Source: Anodontia alba (Eukaryota > Mollusca > Bivalvia > Lucinida > Lucinidae). Taken from it: a DNA stretch of 64,000 bases. The position numbers and the translations under genes are program-made. A model generated the notes under the pieces. It was not told the DNA's origin, searched no databases, and was given only the letters and a program-made list of their open reading frames with translations. Each line of letters starts with the position of its first letter. Within the stretch, counting starts at the first letter, position 1. Location of the stretch: NCBI GenBank assembly GCA_964016985.1, contig OZ024825.1:39369557-39433556 (forward strand), in the 5' to 3' direction. Of the stretch, positions 1-11,719 are shown piece by piece.

Positions 1-100
1 TGGCTGACAATTAGAAGTGGGCATGGCATCTATGATGATCTTAATTTATTCAGCATGACGAGGATTAACAATGATTCTGATTTACATACATTTCCACTAC

Positions 101-221
101 CAGGTACAAGAACATGTTTCGAAGCCTCTTCACTCGCTTGTAGAGGATCTTTCTGACTCCTGTGTACCAGATGAAAACTGACAGCTTCCTTCTTATTAAT
201 AAATTTCTTCTTTTTTCCTGG
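101..221 (-). CDS. LTV1: LTV1 ribosome biogenesis factor, early exon (partial gene)
   Basis: Encodes 40 codons plus one base and closely resembles the N-terminus of animal LTV1: a lysine-rich start (PGKKKKFINKKEA), then VSFHLVHRSQKDPL and a VLVP end. LTV1 is a 40S ribosomal assembly factor that accompanies pre-40S particles during maturation and nuclear export. The exon is bounded on the minus strand by an acceptor (TTACTTGCAG just before CCAGG) and a donor (CCTG followed by GTAGTG). The known family starts MP-, so the initiator Met probably ends the preceding exon, to the right. The rest of the protein lies beyond the left edge. An open frame continues through both splice sites, but the residues outside these bounds do not look like LTV1. 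Identity is confident; exact splice positions are inferred. Confidence 0.85.
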
Positions 222-448
222 CTGCAAGTAAGAACACAAATCACATATCAACAACTGGAGAAGAAGAGTTGTAAGAGTGGCCATCTTACTTAATGGACCA
301 TGATCATTTGCATAAATTTTTAGCCCCCTTTTGAAAGAAAACACCACATGAAATTTGAAGAATACTGGCCCATGGGTTTCAGAGAAGTTGTTCAAAGTAG
401 TGCACAGCTCTTGATAAGGCACTTTTTTCCCACCAAAAAGTATCTATA

Positions 449-560
449 TTTTTCTTATTTCTCGACGAAAACATATGTTGTGGGTACTCATTAGAAGTGC
501 CTCGGCGAGGCGCTTCTAATGAGTACCCACAATGTATGTTTTCGTCAAATAATAAGAAAA
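449..560. repeat. Foldback hairpin element (family H)
   Basis: Near-perfect inverted repeat whose arms start and end with TTTTCTTATT / AATAAGAAAA. The tip reads GGGTACTCATTAGAAG, a short CG-rich turn (CCTCGGCGAGGC), then the complement. The same tip, more or less diverged, recurs at about 10290, 13010, 17520, 18460, 51460, 58770 and 59070, so this is a dispersed non-autonomous hairpin element. No protein is encoded. Confidence 0.75.
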
Positions 561-923
561 CTATTTACCTGATACTCACTCTTATCTAGACCTATGGTAG
601 TGGATGGACTGACGGATGAGGAGTGATAACAATAGCGCATCCTGAGAGCTATCCTGAGAGCCTTCGGCTCTGGTGAGCTACTGTATAAAGGATATGTTTC
701 AAATAACAGATTTATTATTAAAGACAGAAATTATGTACAAGTATTTCACATCTTAATGAGGTATACAATTCTACAGAAATATATATATAAAAAACCTTAA
801 AAATAATATTTTAACCCATACTGTACATGTACCTTTAAGGCAAATGGTGGTCGAGATTGGACTGCCATACTGAACTGGCCTAGAGTAGGCAGCATGAACA
901 ACTTCAGCTGGTAACCTACCTGA
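561..923. other. No recognised feature
   Basis: AT-rich, with a short purine/pyrimidine stretch near 640-670. I see no coding or structured repeat signal. Confidence 0.5.
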
Positions 924-1110
924 TAATGATGATTTGGAGTTTTATGTCCCTTTCAACATTTTTAAGATATTATCGAGATGATGGAAGGGTGATAATGAAA
1001 GGCTCTGTGCAATGAAATGCCATATTCATGAGTTGAATTTGGCCTCCAGCAGGGTTTGAACCTGGGACCTGGCGATCCAAAGTCAGGAACGCTAACCACT
1101 CGGGCACTTC
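924..1110 (-). repeat. tRNA-derived SINE, minus strand
   Basis: The minus strand has a tRNA-like head with an A box (TGCCCGAGTGG) and a B box (GGTTCAAACCC), then a body ending in GTTGAAAGGGACATAAAACT. That tail type is common to several SINEs and resembles the fragment near 62865. It does not fold as a functional tRNA in context and has a SINE body, so it is not a tRNA gene. Confidence 0.65.
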
Positions 1111-1726
1111 TGGTCACTTATTCCAATAAACTATTGAAAAAGGAAAACTTATAATATTATGTTATTGATCAAGTGATTTCGTATTGGCTTAGTTACAGGT
1201 CTGAAGTCAGGTGTATTTGCCAAAGGCCTTGGGCAAATACAGCTGACGGAGACCCTGTAACTGGGCTAGGCCTGTCACGTGTACAGAAATCTCTACACGT
1301 GTACACGAAATTTCATAAACGAAACAATTTCGTTTAACCGGGAATCTTTTACATACCAGTTTATAAGGAAATAAATTATGAAATCAACACAGAATCTTTA
1401 ACTGTAAGGCTGTATTTCCATCTCAGATAGGAATATTTCTGTTGTGGTTTCCAAAATCTTTTTTATCCAAGGCTTTACAACTATGTTCTATTCAAAGGCA
1501 CTCCGTTTTTACAGAACTAATATCCATTTATGTGTGTCACAATGTGTGTACTAATTGACAATTACTTTTGAGCACACCGCTAAATTTGTGTATTGACAAA
1601 GCTGCTTTCTGATTGCTGCAAAATTTGAGGGGTCATTTCAAACATAACCATTGTGGACTGTCAAAACGGCCAAATGCGTGTAGTGTTTGTGTTCAGCTTT
1701 TGCACAATTTTGGGTTTTCCATCATT
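1111..1726. other. Non-coding; contains an imperfect hairpin at about 1192-1261
   Basis: A roughly 70-base imperfect palindrome (TTACAGGTCTG ... GAGACCCTGTAA) surrounds a CAAAGGCCTTGGG centre. Just downstream are two ACACGTGTAC motifs. A possible small MITE; no TIR or TSD was established. Confidence 0.4.
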
Positions 1727-2026
1727 GTTGTGTTGAGGTTTTACGGCCCAGTCAACCCAATGGGGTCATGTCGAGCGCGGTCAGTTTACCTAACCACACG
1801 TTTACTGGGCAGGCTTAGTCCTCCAAGCGGTTAACCAGTATTGTGCACATTCTTTCGCCAGAAACTGACAACTGCCCTTCTTGAATCAGCGGAAGGGAGA
1901 GAATGACCGTAGAAAATATTTCATGATCAATCTCCACGAAAGAATGTTGCCGACCTCGGCGGGGGTCGAACCCGCGACCTCCTGGTCTCCAGTCGGACGC
2001 GCATCCAACTGCGCCACCGAGGCCGG
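1727..2026 (-). repeat. tRNA-derived SINE family S1, full length
   Basis: On the minus strand: head GGCCTCGGTGGCGCAGTTGG (A box TGGCGCAGTTGG), B box GGGTTCGACCC, a body of about 200 bases, and tail CCGTAAAACCTCAACACAA. Other copies are at 3627-3928 (full), 19893-20136 (truncated), 14650-14780 and 63214-63297 (fragments). Because the head keeps intact polymerase III boxes, it could be mistaken for a tRNA gene. Confidence 0.85.
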
Positions 2027-2504
2027 CTTATGTACATGTTTCAAATGATTGGACATAGTCCCGGTGCTGCCTCCCTAGTATGACACTTCAACTTTACACG
2101 TTACATTTGGCCTTCTTCTTGCCATCGGGGGTGGAGATAACAGAAAAATATTGCCAAACTGGCGATCTCAGGTTTTTATTAGAGGCAGCTATTATGAGAG
2201 AGAAAGAAAAAAGGAAGTGACGAATGAATGAGGTAAGATTTTATTGATGATGTCATTACTGATCATGTGTCAGTTATGTGCTTCGTGTAAACGAACTGTC
2301 ATTTTCGTAACCGTTTTCTACACAAACACTACACGCTTCCGGGTACAGGTTTACACCTGATAGCCCTAAATTGGGCTAATATGAAAACACTTGAATAATG
2401 ACATTTTTATTAATTAGCAGTTAGCTAAGTAAGCAATACAGCATTTTAACCAGTAACTGGGACAATATGACACGGTGTTGACACAAGGTGAATCATATTG
2501 GCCA
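2027..2504. other. No recognised feature
   Basis: AT-rich non-coding sequence without an evident repeat boundary. Confidence 0.45.
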
Positions 2505-2820
2505 GATTTGATTGTGTTGGGGTTTAACGACACGTCAACCCTTGAGGGTCATTTTGTGTCGTCTCCCAGAGAAAGGGAGAAAAGAGATAGAAGAGAGATT
2601 AGAGGAGATGAAAGAGAGGGACAGGGAAGAAAGAGGAACAGGAATGAAAGTGAAGAAACAGAAGAAATAAAAACATTCCCCCTCTACCCTTACCCACTAC
2701 AAGGATAGCAGGCCTTGCCCAACTGTAAGCCAATATCAGTTGGACGCCCCAGTGATGTAAGATACACAGCACCTTTGCACCACCCGACCACCCCCCATAT
2801 TGGCCAGAGGTCAAGCTCAC
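2505..2820 (-). repeat. SINE-like repeat family S2 (copy 1)
   Basis: Begins TTGTGTTGGGGTTTAACGAC, then a purine-rich GA tract, then a segment containing GGCCTTGCCCAACTG and CAGTTGGACGCCCC. Copies in the opposite orientation lie at 37425-37672 and 47040-47332. Its end resembles the S1 tail, which sets its orientation as minus. The open frames across it come from the GA-rich tract and are not genes. Confidence 0.75.
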
Positions 2821-2829
2821 TTAAGCAGA

Positions 2830-3614
2830 GGTCAGTTGTGTATATTGTATGAAGTAAGAACTGGTATTGCATGGGCTGAAAGCCACTTTAATTAGCAGCA
2901 ATGTTAATTTGGTGGTAGGTGAGGAGGTGCATTGCTGTGTTTATCGGCCCAGTATCAGGTAAGTTGTGGCTAAAAATAAATGGCTGAAGACAGTGTCCAC
3001 AGTTTTAACCAGTTATTTTATTTGGTCCACAGAACTTTTTACACCCTGACAGGTGGTGCTTCTGAATGAAAAGAAAACATATAGAAGAATAATTTGTTCA
3101 TGACCTACAATTTCATGAAGTGTCTCTGGGAACAGTACTGTACCATTCCTGGAGACTCTAGGTCTAGGGATACAGTACTGGGCTCAGGACAACTCGGCCC
3201 AAGTTCAGAAAACAACTTTGCCTAAGCAGACCTGAGGTAATCGTATTCTTATTATTCGAATACTATTTGAATACATTTTCTGAGTATTTGTGAAGTACTC
3301 TGTGTTGGATTTTTTAGAATAAAAGTATTTGTATTCGAATACATTGCAAAAGCCATGTATTCATGAATAGTTTTACGAATACATTATGAATACTTTTGCC
3401 ATTTTAAGGAAAAATTGACAAACAAATACATAAATGTTTTGATTGATGTGACTAAAGTCCTGGAATGCTAATGTAGGAACTTCTGAAACTACAGTTAAAA
3501 GTAAATACAATACATAACAGAGATCAAAGAACACTAATTAATTCATTTGATTACTTGGATGCAATTAAAAAGCTTTTAACATGACAAACATTTCATTATT
3601 ATATATATATATAT
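2830..3614. other. Non-coding with GTATTCGAATAC-type palindromes
   Basis: Between about 3240 and 3400 the motif ATTCGAATAC and variants recurs several times in both orientations, suggesting a decayed repeat. A short (AT)n run at 3598-3614 abuts the next SINE. Nothing coding. Confidence 0.4.
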
Positions 3615-3626
3615 CACTTTTAAGGT

Positions 3627-3928
3627 TGGTTGTGTTGAGGTTTTACGGCCCAGTCAACCCAATGGGGTCATGTCGAGCATGGTCAGTTTACCTAACCACA
3701 CGTTCACTGGGCAGGCTTAGTCCTCTAAGTGGTTAACCAGTATTGTGCACATTCTTTCGCCAGAAACTGACAACTGCCCTTCTTGAATCAGCAGAAGGGA
3801 GAGAATGGCCGTAGAAAATATTTCACGATCAATCTCTACGAAAGAATGTTGCAGACCCCAGCAGGGGTTGAATCTGCGACCTCCTGGTCTTCAGTCGGAC
3901 AGTGCATCCAACTGAGCCACCGAGGCCG
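3627..3928 (-). mobile_element. SINE S1 insertion with 12 bp target duplication
   Basis: Same family as 1727-2026, flanked by a perfect 12-base direct repeat (CACTTTTAAGGT at 3615-3626 and 3929-3940). This fixes both ends of the insertion and shows LINE-type target-primed mobilisation. The head is more diverged than in the first copy (B box GATTCAACCC). Confidence 0.9.
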
Positions 3929-3940
3929 CACTTTTAAGGT

Positions 3941-5570
3941 GATTTCCATTATAATTTGTTGACTGAGAGGTGTGAAAAACAGAAGAATATGTATATATAT
4001 ACAGCATACCAGTACTTCAATTGTTCTCCATTAGATCTTTGTTTGTTCAGAGACACTTTTGCTATCTAAAGTTCTGATCTTTGGAATATGACATGGTTCT
4101 TCTTTATTTGTCCAGTGCTAGTATTGCATGTATATGAAAACAAAAAAAAAATTACTTATGTAGCCTTTGACCCTTCTGATTTGTCTTTGTATGATTTATA
4201 CGTATTTATGTCTGCAACAAAATTTTCTGAAAATCATAAAGAAAAAAAAAATACACTTAACTGTGACAAAATAATTCATTTTTTTTTTTTTTTTTTTGTT
4301 GCAAACCCAAGCAGCCAGTGAAATTCAGTTATAAATAACTCACAATCATGATCCACCACTGTCCATTTGTGCATATGATGTTTTAGGCTGATTTGTGCTG
4401 ACTGCATAAAATAATTTCTGCTTAATCCATTTACGTCAAATGAACTCTTCCATTTCTATTATTAGACATGTCTATTTTAATTTAAGAGGTGTCGGTTTTA
4501 TTTTTATTACTTTTTGCAAAATTTTATAATCTTTCTAATTTAGAAAGAATTGTAGGCCCTGATCAGACACTGTATTCTAGGGCATATGATCTTAAGCTAG
4601 ACTGTTTGCCAAGGTCCTTTTGTGGGACTATAGGAATTGATGTTAATCTTTGAAGTTAGCAAATACAATACCTGTATATCATCTTTCAATAGATTGCCTC
4701 AGGATAGAAAGATAGGGGTAAGACAGTGTTTGACAACTGAGCCATGCCAAAACAAAAACTACAAATGACCTATTACAACTAAAGCTAATTACCCGGTAAG
4801 TGTAATGCCAAACTGACGGATGTCGAGTGACTCTCAATATATGACTGACCGAAGTGGTCAGACCCTGGCCTAGTGGCGCTGAGCGTGGTGTATAGTATTT
4901 GACTTGAAACAGGGCTTGTTCATTATATAGTGCAGTGCTATTTTTAGACAAATCTAACGTGATTCTTGTAGACAAAAAACGTGCAATGACAATTTGGAAA
5001 AATATACTTAATCTTAACCAGCTTCATGTTCTCAACTAAGTGCCGAAATGTAAATGAGGGTCTTAATTACCATGTCTTTTTAATTTTTCTTTCATTCTCT
5101 AGTCAAACTTTAAAAATGTTCTCTCAAAATTTCACCACCTTCTCCATTTTGAAGACACATGTAAATCACGTGATAATTTGAAGTAACACAGGATAATAAA
5201 AGCCGGAATTATAGCCCGGAGCTGGGAGTAAATTCCGAAAGTAGGGCTATAGGATATAGAATAGAATAACATTTATTGGAAAACTTACATATACAGAAGG
5301 TGTTCTCAATTCACATGAAAAATAATATAAACATGACATGTTTATTGTATTTAATGGATACCTATCGGGCTGAAATTTGACACTTATATAGAATATACAC
5401 TCTTCTTCTAAACGAATACCAGTTATTTTCAAAAATTACCATATTCTGCTCTTATACAAGAGAAAATATGCCACCCCTTCGCAAGATCCGCGGCCGGGAG
5501 TAACTTTTTTTGCGGGGAGACTATAAAAGCCGGTTCCGGGTTGTTTCATTTCGGGCTGGGTCGTTTCGGC
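3941..5570. other. No recognised gene or repeat
   Basis: AT-rich, with a poly-T run near 4280-4300. Short open frames have no recognisable domain and are interrupted by low complexity. Confidence 0.5.
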
Positions 5571-5577
5571 CATTTTT

Positions 5578-5612
5578 TAGGGGGGGGGGGGGTAGGGGGG
5601 CGGGGGGTGGCG
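5578..5612 (+). repeat. G-run tract, potential G-quadruplex
   Basis: Runs of at least thirteen, six and six G residues separated by single bases. This easily satisfies the four-run G-quadruplex pattern on the plus strand. Part of a low-complexity zone before the GATA microsatellite. Confidence 0.7.
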
Positions 5613-5723
5613 GAGTCGTTTTGGCCCTGAGTTGTTTTGGCCCAATTTCAACATGGTAAGGTATAAACATGGGTTTATAAGATGACAGAAGGACAGACGG
5701 ATTATGCGAGTATATATTGCGTG

Positions 5724-5724
<1 letters not shown>

Positions 5725-5783
<59 letters not shown>

Positions 5784-5800
5784 TAGATAGATAGATAGAT

Positions 5801-5870
<70 letters not shown>
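5725..5870. repeat. (GATA)n microsatellite
   Basis: About 145 bases of nearly uninterrupted GATA repeats with two small phase breaks near 5782 and 5800. The open frame running through it on the minus strand is an artefact of the repeat. Confidence 0.97.
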
Positions 5871-5939
5871 CTTTTCCGCTTCTAAAATAGATTGTCTTTT
5901 TTTTCTCAAAGAAAATACGTAAGTCTTATTATTTCTTAT

Positions 5940-6851
5940 GACACGATATCTGAGATGGCCCCAAAGGTGGCCATCTTGAAAATCTGCAAACTTCATCTGC
6001 TCCCTAATGGTAAATCAGATTGACCCAAAACTTGGTGGGAGGCATTTGGGCAACATGGAGATTCAGAATTGCTAAAAACATTTTTGTTACAATATCCACG
6101 ATGGCCGCCGCGACAGCCATTTTGAAGATCTTCTATTGTAAGCTCACCTGCAGCTTATAACGCCGTGGTCTGTTGATCATGGTCTGTCTCTCATCTCGGA
6201 TGTCGGTATGTCCGTCAGTAACTTTTCACATTTAAGACATTTCCATCAGAATCGTATCCATGATGGCTGCCATGGCGGCCATCTTGAAAGTCTGCTATTG
6301 TTATATGCTCCCGAACAGTAAGTCGGATGGACAGGAAACCTGGTGGAAGGCGTCCGGGAAGGATGGAGATTTAAAATTACTTAAATGGTTCCGTTCTGGT
6401 ATCCAAGATGGCCAACATGGCAGCCATCTTGAAAATCTTCAAATCACATCTGCTCCCGAACGGTAAGTCTGATTGAGCTTAAACTTGATGGGAGGCATTA
6501 GGGTGTTATGGAAATTCAGAATTGCCAGAATTGTTCTGTTTTTATGGACAAGATAGCAGCCATCTTGAAATTCTTCAAACCAAATCTCCAATACAGTAAG
6601 TCAGATTGCACTGAAACTTTAAGGGAGGCATCGGGGTGACATGGAGATTCAAAATTGCTAAATCGTTCAATTCCAATATCCAAGATTGTAACCATGGTGG
6701 CAATCTTGAAACTCTTCAAACAACATCAGATTAAAAATTGCTAAAGGCAATCTGATCTGATAGCCGAGATGCCACCATGGCACAATGTAACATATCATTT
6801 ATGATGATCAACCTAATCCAGGTGAGCGATTTTGGCCCACGGGCCTCTAGT

Positions 6852-6852
<1 letters not shown>
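5940..6852 (+). mobile_element. Array element HLE-1 (Helentron-like)
   Basis: Units of about 150 bases contain GGCCATCTTGAAA, CGGTAAGTCTGATTGAG and GGAGATTCAGAATTGCTAAA. A head with AAGCTCACCTGCAGC lies at about 6131, so units from 5940 to 6130 belong to a truncated neighbour. The tail at 6820-6852 reads CAGGTGAGCG, then hairpin GGCCCACGGGCC, then TCTAGTT. Related to HLE-3 at 20705. A poly-T run (6853-6890) follows. Confidence 0.7.
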
Positions 6853-6890
<38 letters not shown>

Positions 6891-6899
6891 TTGTTTTTT

Positions 6900-7590
6900 T
6901 TCTGAACAATGCTTGGAACAATATGACAAAACAATTTATTTTCAAAGGTACAGTAATATATCTCAAATGTGTTCAGATATTAAAAGTTGCAAGTGTACTG
7001 AATCTTACTTTGACAAAAATTCATGTTTTCAGAGGTTATAAAATGAGTTGAAAACAATTATAAAATGAGCTGCCACATGACAAAACCAACAATTAGGCTT
7101 GTGTTCCCTGCAAAGACTCAGATCAGACTGTACCGGTCTGATTTGATTCTTCGCTGTGCGGTTAGTAGGTACTGAAGGACCTAAGGAGTCTTCATGTGGA
7201 CAGCAAAGCCTCGCAGGGTAAACACTATATATCCATCCGCCATTTGCGGGGGCACAAAAACGTAACCCTCGAGATTTTAAATTTTATCCTTGTAATTGAA
7301 ATAGTAAATAAATGCCGATATGGTGCAATGGTAATTCTAAGTCTGTTTTAACTGCATTTAACAATTATTATTATTATGTTGTTTTTTTGTTGTTGTTTTT
7401 TTTTTGTTTTTTTTTTTTTTTTTTTGCTTAATTTTTCACAATAACTTTTTTTTATTTTAGCAAATGATGTTCAGCAAAAAAATTGTAGTGGGTAACCTCC
7501 GCAAATTTCTCCAAAAGGTTCCAGCTTGAAATTAATTATAGATTTTCCGTTAATTAGATGAAGACATCATAATTTTACAAGATCCCATTG
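6900..7590. other. Non-coding, T-rich
   Basis: Contains a stretch near 7110-7150 with the dispersed CAGATCAGACTG motif and a poly-T run near 7400-7425. No gene seen. Confidence 0.45.
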
Positions 7591-7595
7591 TTTTT

Positions 7596-9182
7596 AGCTC
7601 ACTTGTCACGTAGTGACAAGGTGAGCTTTTGTAATCACATTTTGTCCGTCGTGCGTCCGTCCGTCCGTAAACAATTTCTTCAAACGATATCTCCTCCTAA
7701 ACCACTGATTGGACTTTGACCAAACTTCACAGGAATGATCCTTGGTTGGTCCTCTTTCAAAGTTGTTCAAATGGTTCTGGTCCATTGCACACCTAGGTCA
7801 CAGGAGCTAAAAATAGATTTTTAACCGAAAACTTAAAAAAAATCTTCTTGTCTGAAACCAGAAGGCCCAGGTCTTTGATATTGATATGAAGCGTCATCTA
7901 GTGGACCTCTACCAAAGTTGTTCAAATTATAGCCCTGGGGTAAAAAATAGCCCCGCGCAGGGGATCACTTGTTTTACATAGAGGAATATAGGGAAAACTT
8001 TAAAAAATCTTCTTGTCGGAAAGCAGAAGGCCCAGGCCTTGATATTTGATACATAGCTTCACCTAGTGGACCTCTACCAAGATTGTTCAAGTTATTGCCC
8101 TGGGGCCAAAAACGGCCCGCCCTGCGGCCTACATGTTTTAAATAGACTTATATAGAAAAAAAAACCTTTAAAAATCTTCTTATCTGAAGCCAGAAGGCCC
8201 AGGTCTTTGATATTTGGTACATAGCTTCACCTAGTGGACCTCTGCCAAAATTGTTCAAATTATAGCCCTGGGGCCAAAAATGGCCCGGCCCCGAGGCCGA
8301 CATGTTTTACATACTTTTATATAGGAAAAAACTTTAAAAAAAAATCTTCTTGTCTGAAAGTGCAAGGTCTATATAGGCCTTTGATATTTGGTATGTAGCA
8401 TTGCCTAGAGGTCCTTTGACATGAGTGTTCAAATTATGCCCCTTGGGTGAAAAGAGGCCCCGCCCACAGTGGGGGTGGGGGTGTGGTCACTTGTTTTACA
8501 TAGAGCAAAAAGCCATTGACAATGGTTAGGCCTAGGGCTATCAAACTAAAAGGGAGGATGGACCTGAAGAGTAGATGACCTTTAAGTCAAAGGTCAAGGT
8601 CACCGTGACCTTTTGTGCCAAAAAAGCTTATAATTCTGCAATGCTTATGGTTAGGATCCTCAAACTTAGTAGAGATGTTGGTCCTCACCAGAGGATGATT
8701 CTGAGGGCAAAGGTCAAGGTCACCATGACCTTAAGTGCTAAAAAGCTTGATAACTTGGCAATGTTTGGGGACCCTCAAACTTAGAAGGGATGTTGGTCCG
8801 CACCCGTAGACGACACTGCGGGCAAAGGTCATGATCAGGGTCACCACGACCTTTCGTACTAAAAAGCTTATAATTCAGTAGTGCTTGAGGCTAGAACACT
8901 TGAACTTAGATGGGATGTTGGTCTTGACCAGAGATGACCCTAATGGCAAAGGTCAAGATCAGAGTGGCCTCTAGTACAAAACAAACTTAAAACTCGGTAT
9001 TGCTGGGGGCTAGGACCCTCAAACATCGTAGAGATGTTTCTTCTGACCAGAAAATGACACTGAGGGCAAAGGTGATGGTCAAGGTCATCATGACCTTTAG
9101 AACCGCATCTCTGCTCTGTTAGCAATGCTATGTATATAACATGATTCAGGTGAGCGATATAGGGCCATCATGGCCCTCTTGT
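7596..9182 (+). mobile_element. Array element HLE-2 (Helentron-like), complete
   Basis: Preceded by TTTTT. The head AGCTCACTTGTCACG forms a hairpin with its complement CAAGGTGAGCTTTTGT, followed by GTCCGTCCGTCCG. There are two internal array types. The first (about 7700-8480) has CTTGTCTGAAACCAGAAGGCC units; the second (about 8580-9110) has AAAGGTCAAGGTCACCGTGACC units. The tail reads CAGGTGAGCG, hairpin GGGCCATCATGGCCC, TCTTGT. No protein is encoded. Confidence 0.85.
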
Positions 9183-9189
9183 TTAAAGT

Positions 9190-9745
9190 CAGCTGCTGTC
9201 AATCATGCCATTGTGATGTAAAGAAGGCAGGTGAAGGTGTGCTTGACACAGGCATCGATAGGCGTCGTACCGTATTATTATAGGGTTGTAAAAAACTTAC
9301 CAAGAGAACAGTAGCCAGGATTTTAAATATTTTGTCCGCTCGATAATTTCTTTTTCTTTTTTTTTTTTTTTTTTTTTAACTTTGCGAAATATGTCCAGTG
9401 ACAAAGCTGTAGAAGTACTCTACACCGACCCTTCCAAAATGTCCTAGCCTGCAGTCTTGCAGTGTTTGTTCTCCTAGGATAAAATAATTTCTATCTAATA
9501 CTTCGAAAAAGAAGGCAGACATTTTCTTTTCATCATCAGGGGAAAGGATTCTGACCGGTTATTGATATTTAGGAAGGTTCGACAGGGTGAGGTGGATAGG
9601 AAAGGATACATACTCACCTTTATTTCCCGTTGTTTCATTGATCCATGTACATTTTATTATATCCTAAAATGACCCAACAGCTCAATAGTACTAAAGATAA
9701 ATGCATCGCACTATGTGACCTTGTGCCTTTGGGACAGCAAAGGCC
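9190..9745. other. No recognised feature
   Basis: Poly-T at 9357-9378; otherwise unremarkable AT-rich DNA. Confidence 0.45.
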
Positions 9746-9751
9746 CATGAC

Positions 9752-9830
9752 GGGTCCGAGTGGCCTAGCTGGTATAGCGCCCGCCTTCGGATCTGGAGGT
9801 TATAGGGTCGATATTCAGCTGGGTCATACC
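9752..9830 (+). repeat. tRNA-like SINE head
   Basis: A box TGGCCTAGCTGG and a degenerate B box GGGTCGATATTC, with the usual spacing and CGCCTTCGGA in the anticodon region. The rest of the SINE body is not clearly delimited. Unlikely to be a functional tRNA because the B box is altered and the acceptor stem is poor. Confidence 0.55.
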
Positions 9831-10177
9831 TAAAACTTTACTAGTTACTAGTAATTCTGTCTCTTGGTGCTCGGCATTAGATAGAAGCGCTAGAAATAGT
9901 CTCACCGGTGTCAGTTTAATGCAAAAGATGGTAGTATCCTTCCATAATTGTCTAAAACTTAATACTGCTTTTAGGAGACACACAAAAATGGCCCCATCAT
10001 CACACCCAGACATCAGAGGACGTCACGTTGAAAACCTCAGCTCAAATGAACAAAGCGAATGCCCAGATCAGTTTGTGCAACTGCACAGTCTGATCAGGGA
10101 CTTCGCTGTTCGTTTACAGAATCCCTGAATAATGTTGAACTCGTCGATTTACATGTACATGTAAATACCAAAGTCCC

Positions 10178-10458
10178 CATTACGAAAACACGCTTATTCA
10201 AATATATAGAAATTTTCACCTCCAAATCCTGAACATTTTCAGATGAAAAACTCTGATACTTTTTTTCATATTTCTGCTCAAAACATGGGTTTGTGGGCAC
10301 TCGCTAGAACCGCCTCGCCGAGGCGGTTCTAACGAGTACCACAATCTATGTTTTTGAGCAGAAATAAGAAAAATAATGTAAACCCCTGTAAACCCCAGTT
10401 TTACTGTATAAAAGTGGGGTTTAGGGGATCAATATTATATAGGTATGTTTTCGTGATG
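10178..10458. mobile_element. MITE family M1 with nested hairpin
   Basis: Terminal inverted repeats CATTACGAAAACA ... TGTTTTCGTGATG. The interior holds a family H hairpin (about 10260-10377) whose tip reads AGAACCGCCTCGCCGAGGCG. A second copy with the same termini and an inner hairpin at the same place lies at 51340-51617. The target duplication is not clear. Confidence 0.75.
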
Positions 10459-10699
10459 CTTGTCAGATTCACTGGCTGGTCTGGAGCTTTACTGTTAGTA
10501 TATGCCCAGGAAGCACTCTTCTCATTGCTGTCTCAGATAAATAAATAAATAAATCTTGGAGGGCTACATTTTTGAATCCATTTAGAAAGTGTGGGATGAG
10601 CTTCCGACTTTTGCCCTCAGCTTTTGCCCAGTTGATTAATTATCACGTGCTCACTGAGATGAAACAGAGTTTTAATAGTTGCATGTCCCTTTTGTTAGT

Positions 10700-11500
10700 C
10701 ATAAAATCGTTTCCGCTCAGAAACTTGAAAACCGTTTGAGATATTGAGATATGTCCCTTTTGTTAGTCATAAAATCGTTTCCGCTCAGAAACTTGGAAAC
10801 TTTACAGAAATGTTTACCACTATGAGAAGACGTGCAGAACATAATAGCCATGACTGTTGTTTACCTGTTTTTGGATTCATGGCCCTTTAAAAATTATAAA
10901 AAAAAGTTATTTGGTCAAATAACTGTGTCCCACCCATAACTTAAAAACCGTTTGAGATATTTCCACGAAACTTTACAGAAATGTATACCACCATGAGACA
11001 ACCGTGCTAAACATAAGAACGTTAACTTTGCTTTTCCTAATTTTGAAGTTATGGCTATCTGAACATGGTAGATAGTGATTTTGGTCATATACTCATGTTT
11101 AATCTGTAACTTGAAAACAATTTGAGATATTTTCACGAAACTTCACAAAAATGTTAAGCCCTACGAGAACCATAACAATGGTTTACCTACCTTTGAACAG
11201 TGCAAATAGTGATTATGGTCATTACATCAACTCATGTCCACTTGGTAACTTGAAAACTGAGATATTTTCATCAAACTTTGTAGAAATGTTAACCACCATT
11301 AGACGACATGTTATACACAAGAACCATAATTCTTGTTTGTCTACTTTTGCTGTTACTGCCCTTGGAACACTGTCAACAGTGATTTCGGTCATATACTTGT
11401 GCCCGGTGTGCCCCCTGAAAACCTGTTTGGCACTTTGAATGTTGTAAATAGTTACGGCCCTTTCAACATTGTAAATAGTGATTTCTGTCATTCTTGAATA
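10700..11500 (+). mobile_element. Array element HLE-11, internal units only
   Basis: About five units of 150-190 bases with AACTTGAAAACCGTTTGAGATATT and GAAACTTTACAGAAATGT. The same array type lies in the opposite orientation at 15745-17237. No head or tail is visible here, so it is a truncated copy. Confidence 0.65.
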
Positions 11501-11635
11501 TTAATAACCCTTGTGAACTGCACAAAGCAGTACTCGAAAAGGGGGAATAAAAATAAAAAACGATTACACCTGACATCTGTTTTCATGCAGAAAACAAATT
11601 CTACTTATTCTACTAAATATTACTTATTGCATGAA

Positions 11636-11710
11636 GGTGGCTGCATGGCCAAGTGATTAATGCTCCCAACCTCGTATCACAAGGTCGCGGATTCAAATCA
11701 CAATGGGGGC
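11636..11710 (+). repeat. tRNA-like SINE head, diverged
   Basis: A box TGGCCAAGTGATT and B box GGATTCAAATC at tRNA spacing. The acceptor stem is imperfect and the following sequence is not a known body. A decayed SINE rather than a tRNA gene. Confidence 0.5.
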
Positions 11711-11719
11711 GAGATTCTT

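Noticed and set aside
1955..2026. A tRNA gene on the minus strand
   Set aside because: A and B boxes are good, but the sequence continues into a SINE body that recurs at 3627 and 19893; it is a SINE head.
5577..5996. Open frame of 139 codons on the minus strand
   Set aside because: Most of it is translated (GATA)n microsatellite.
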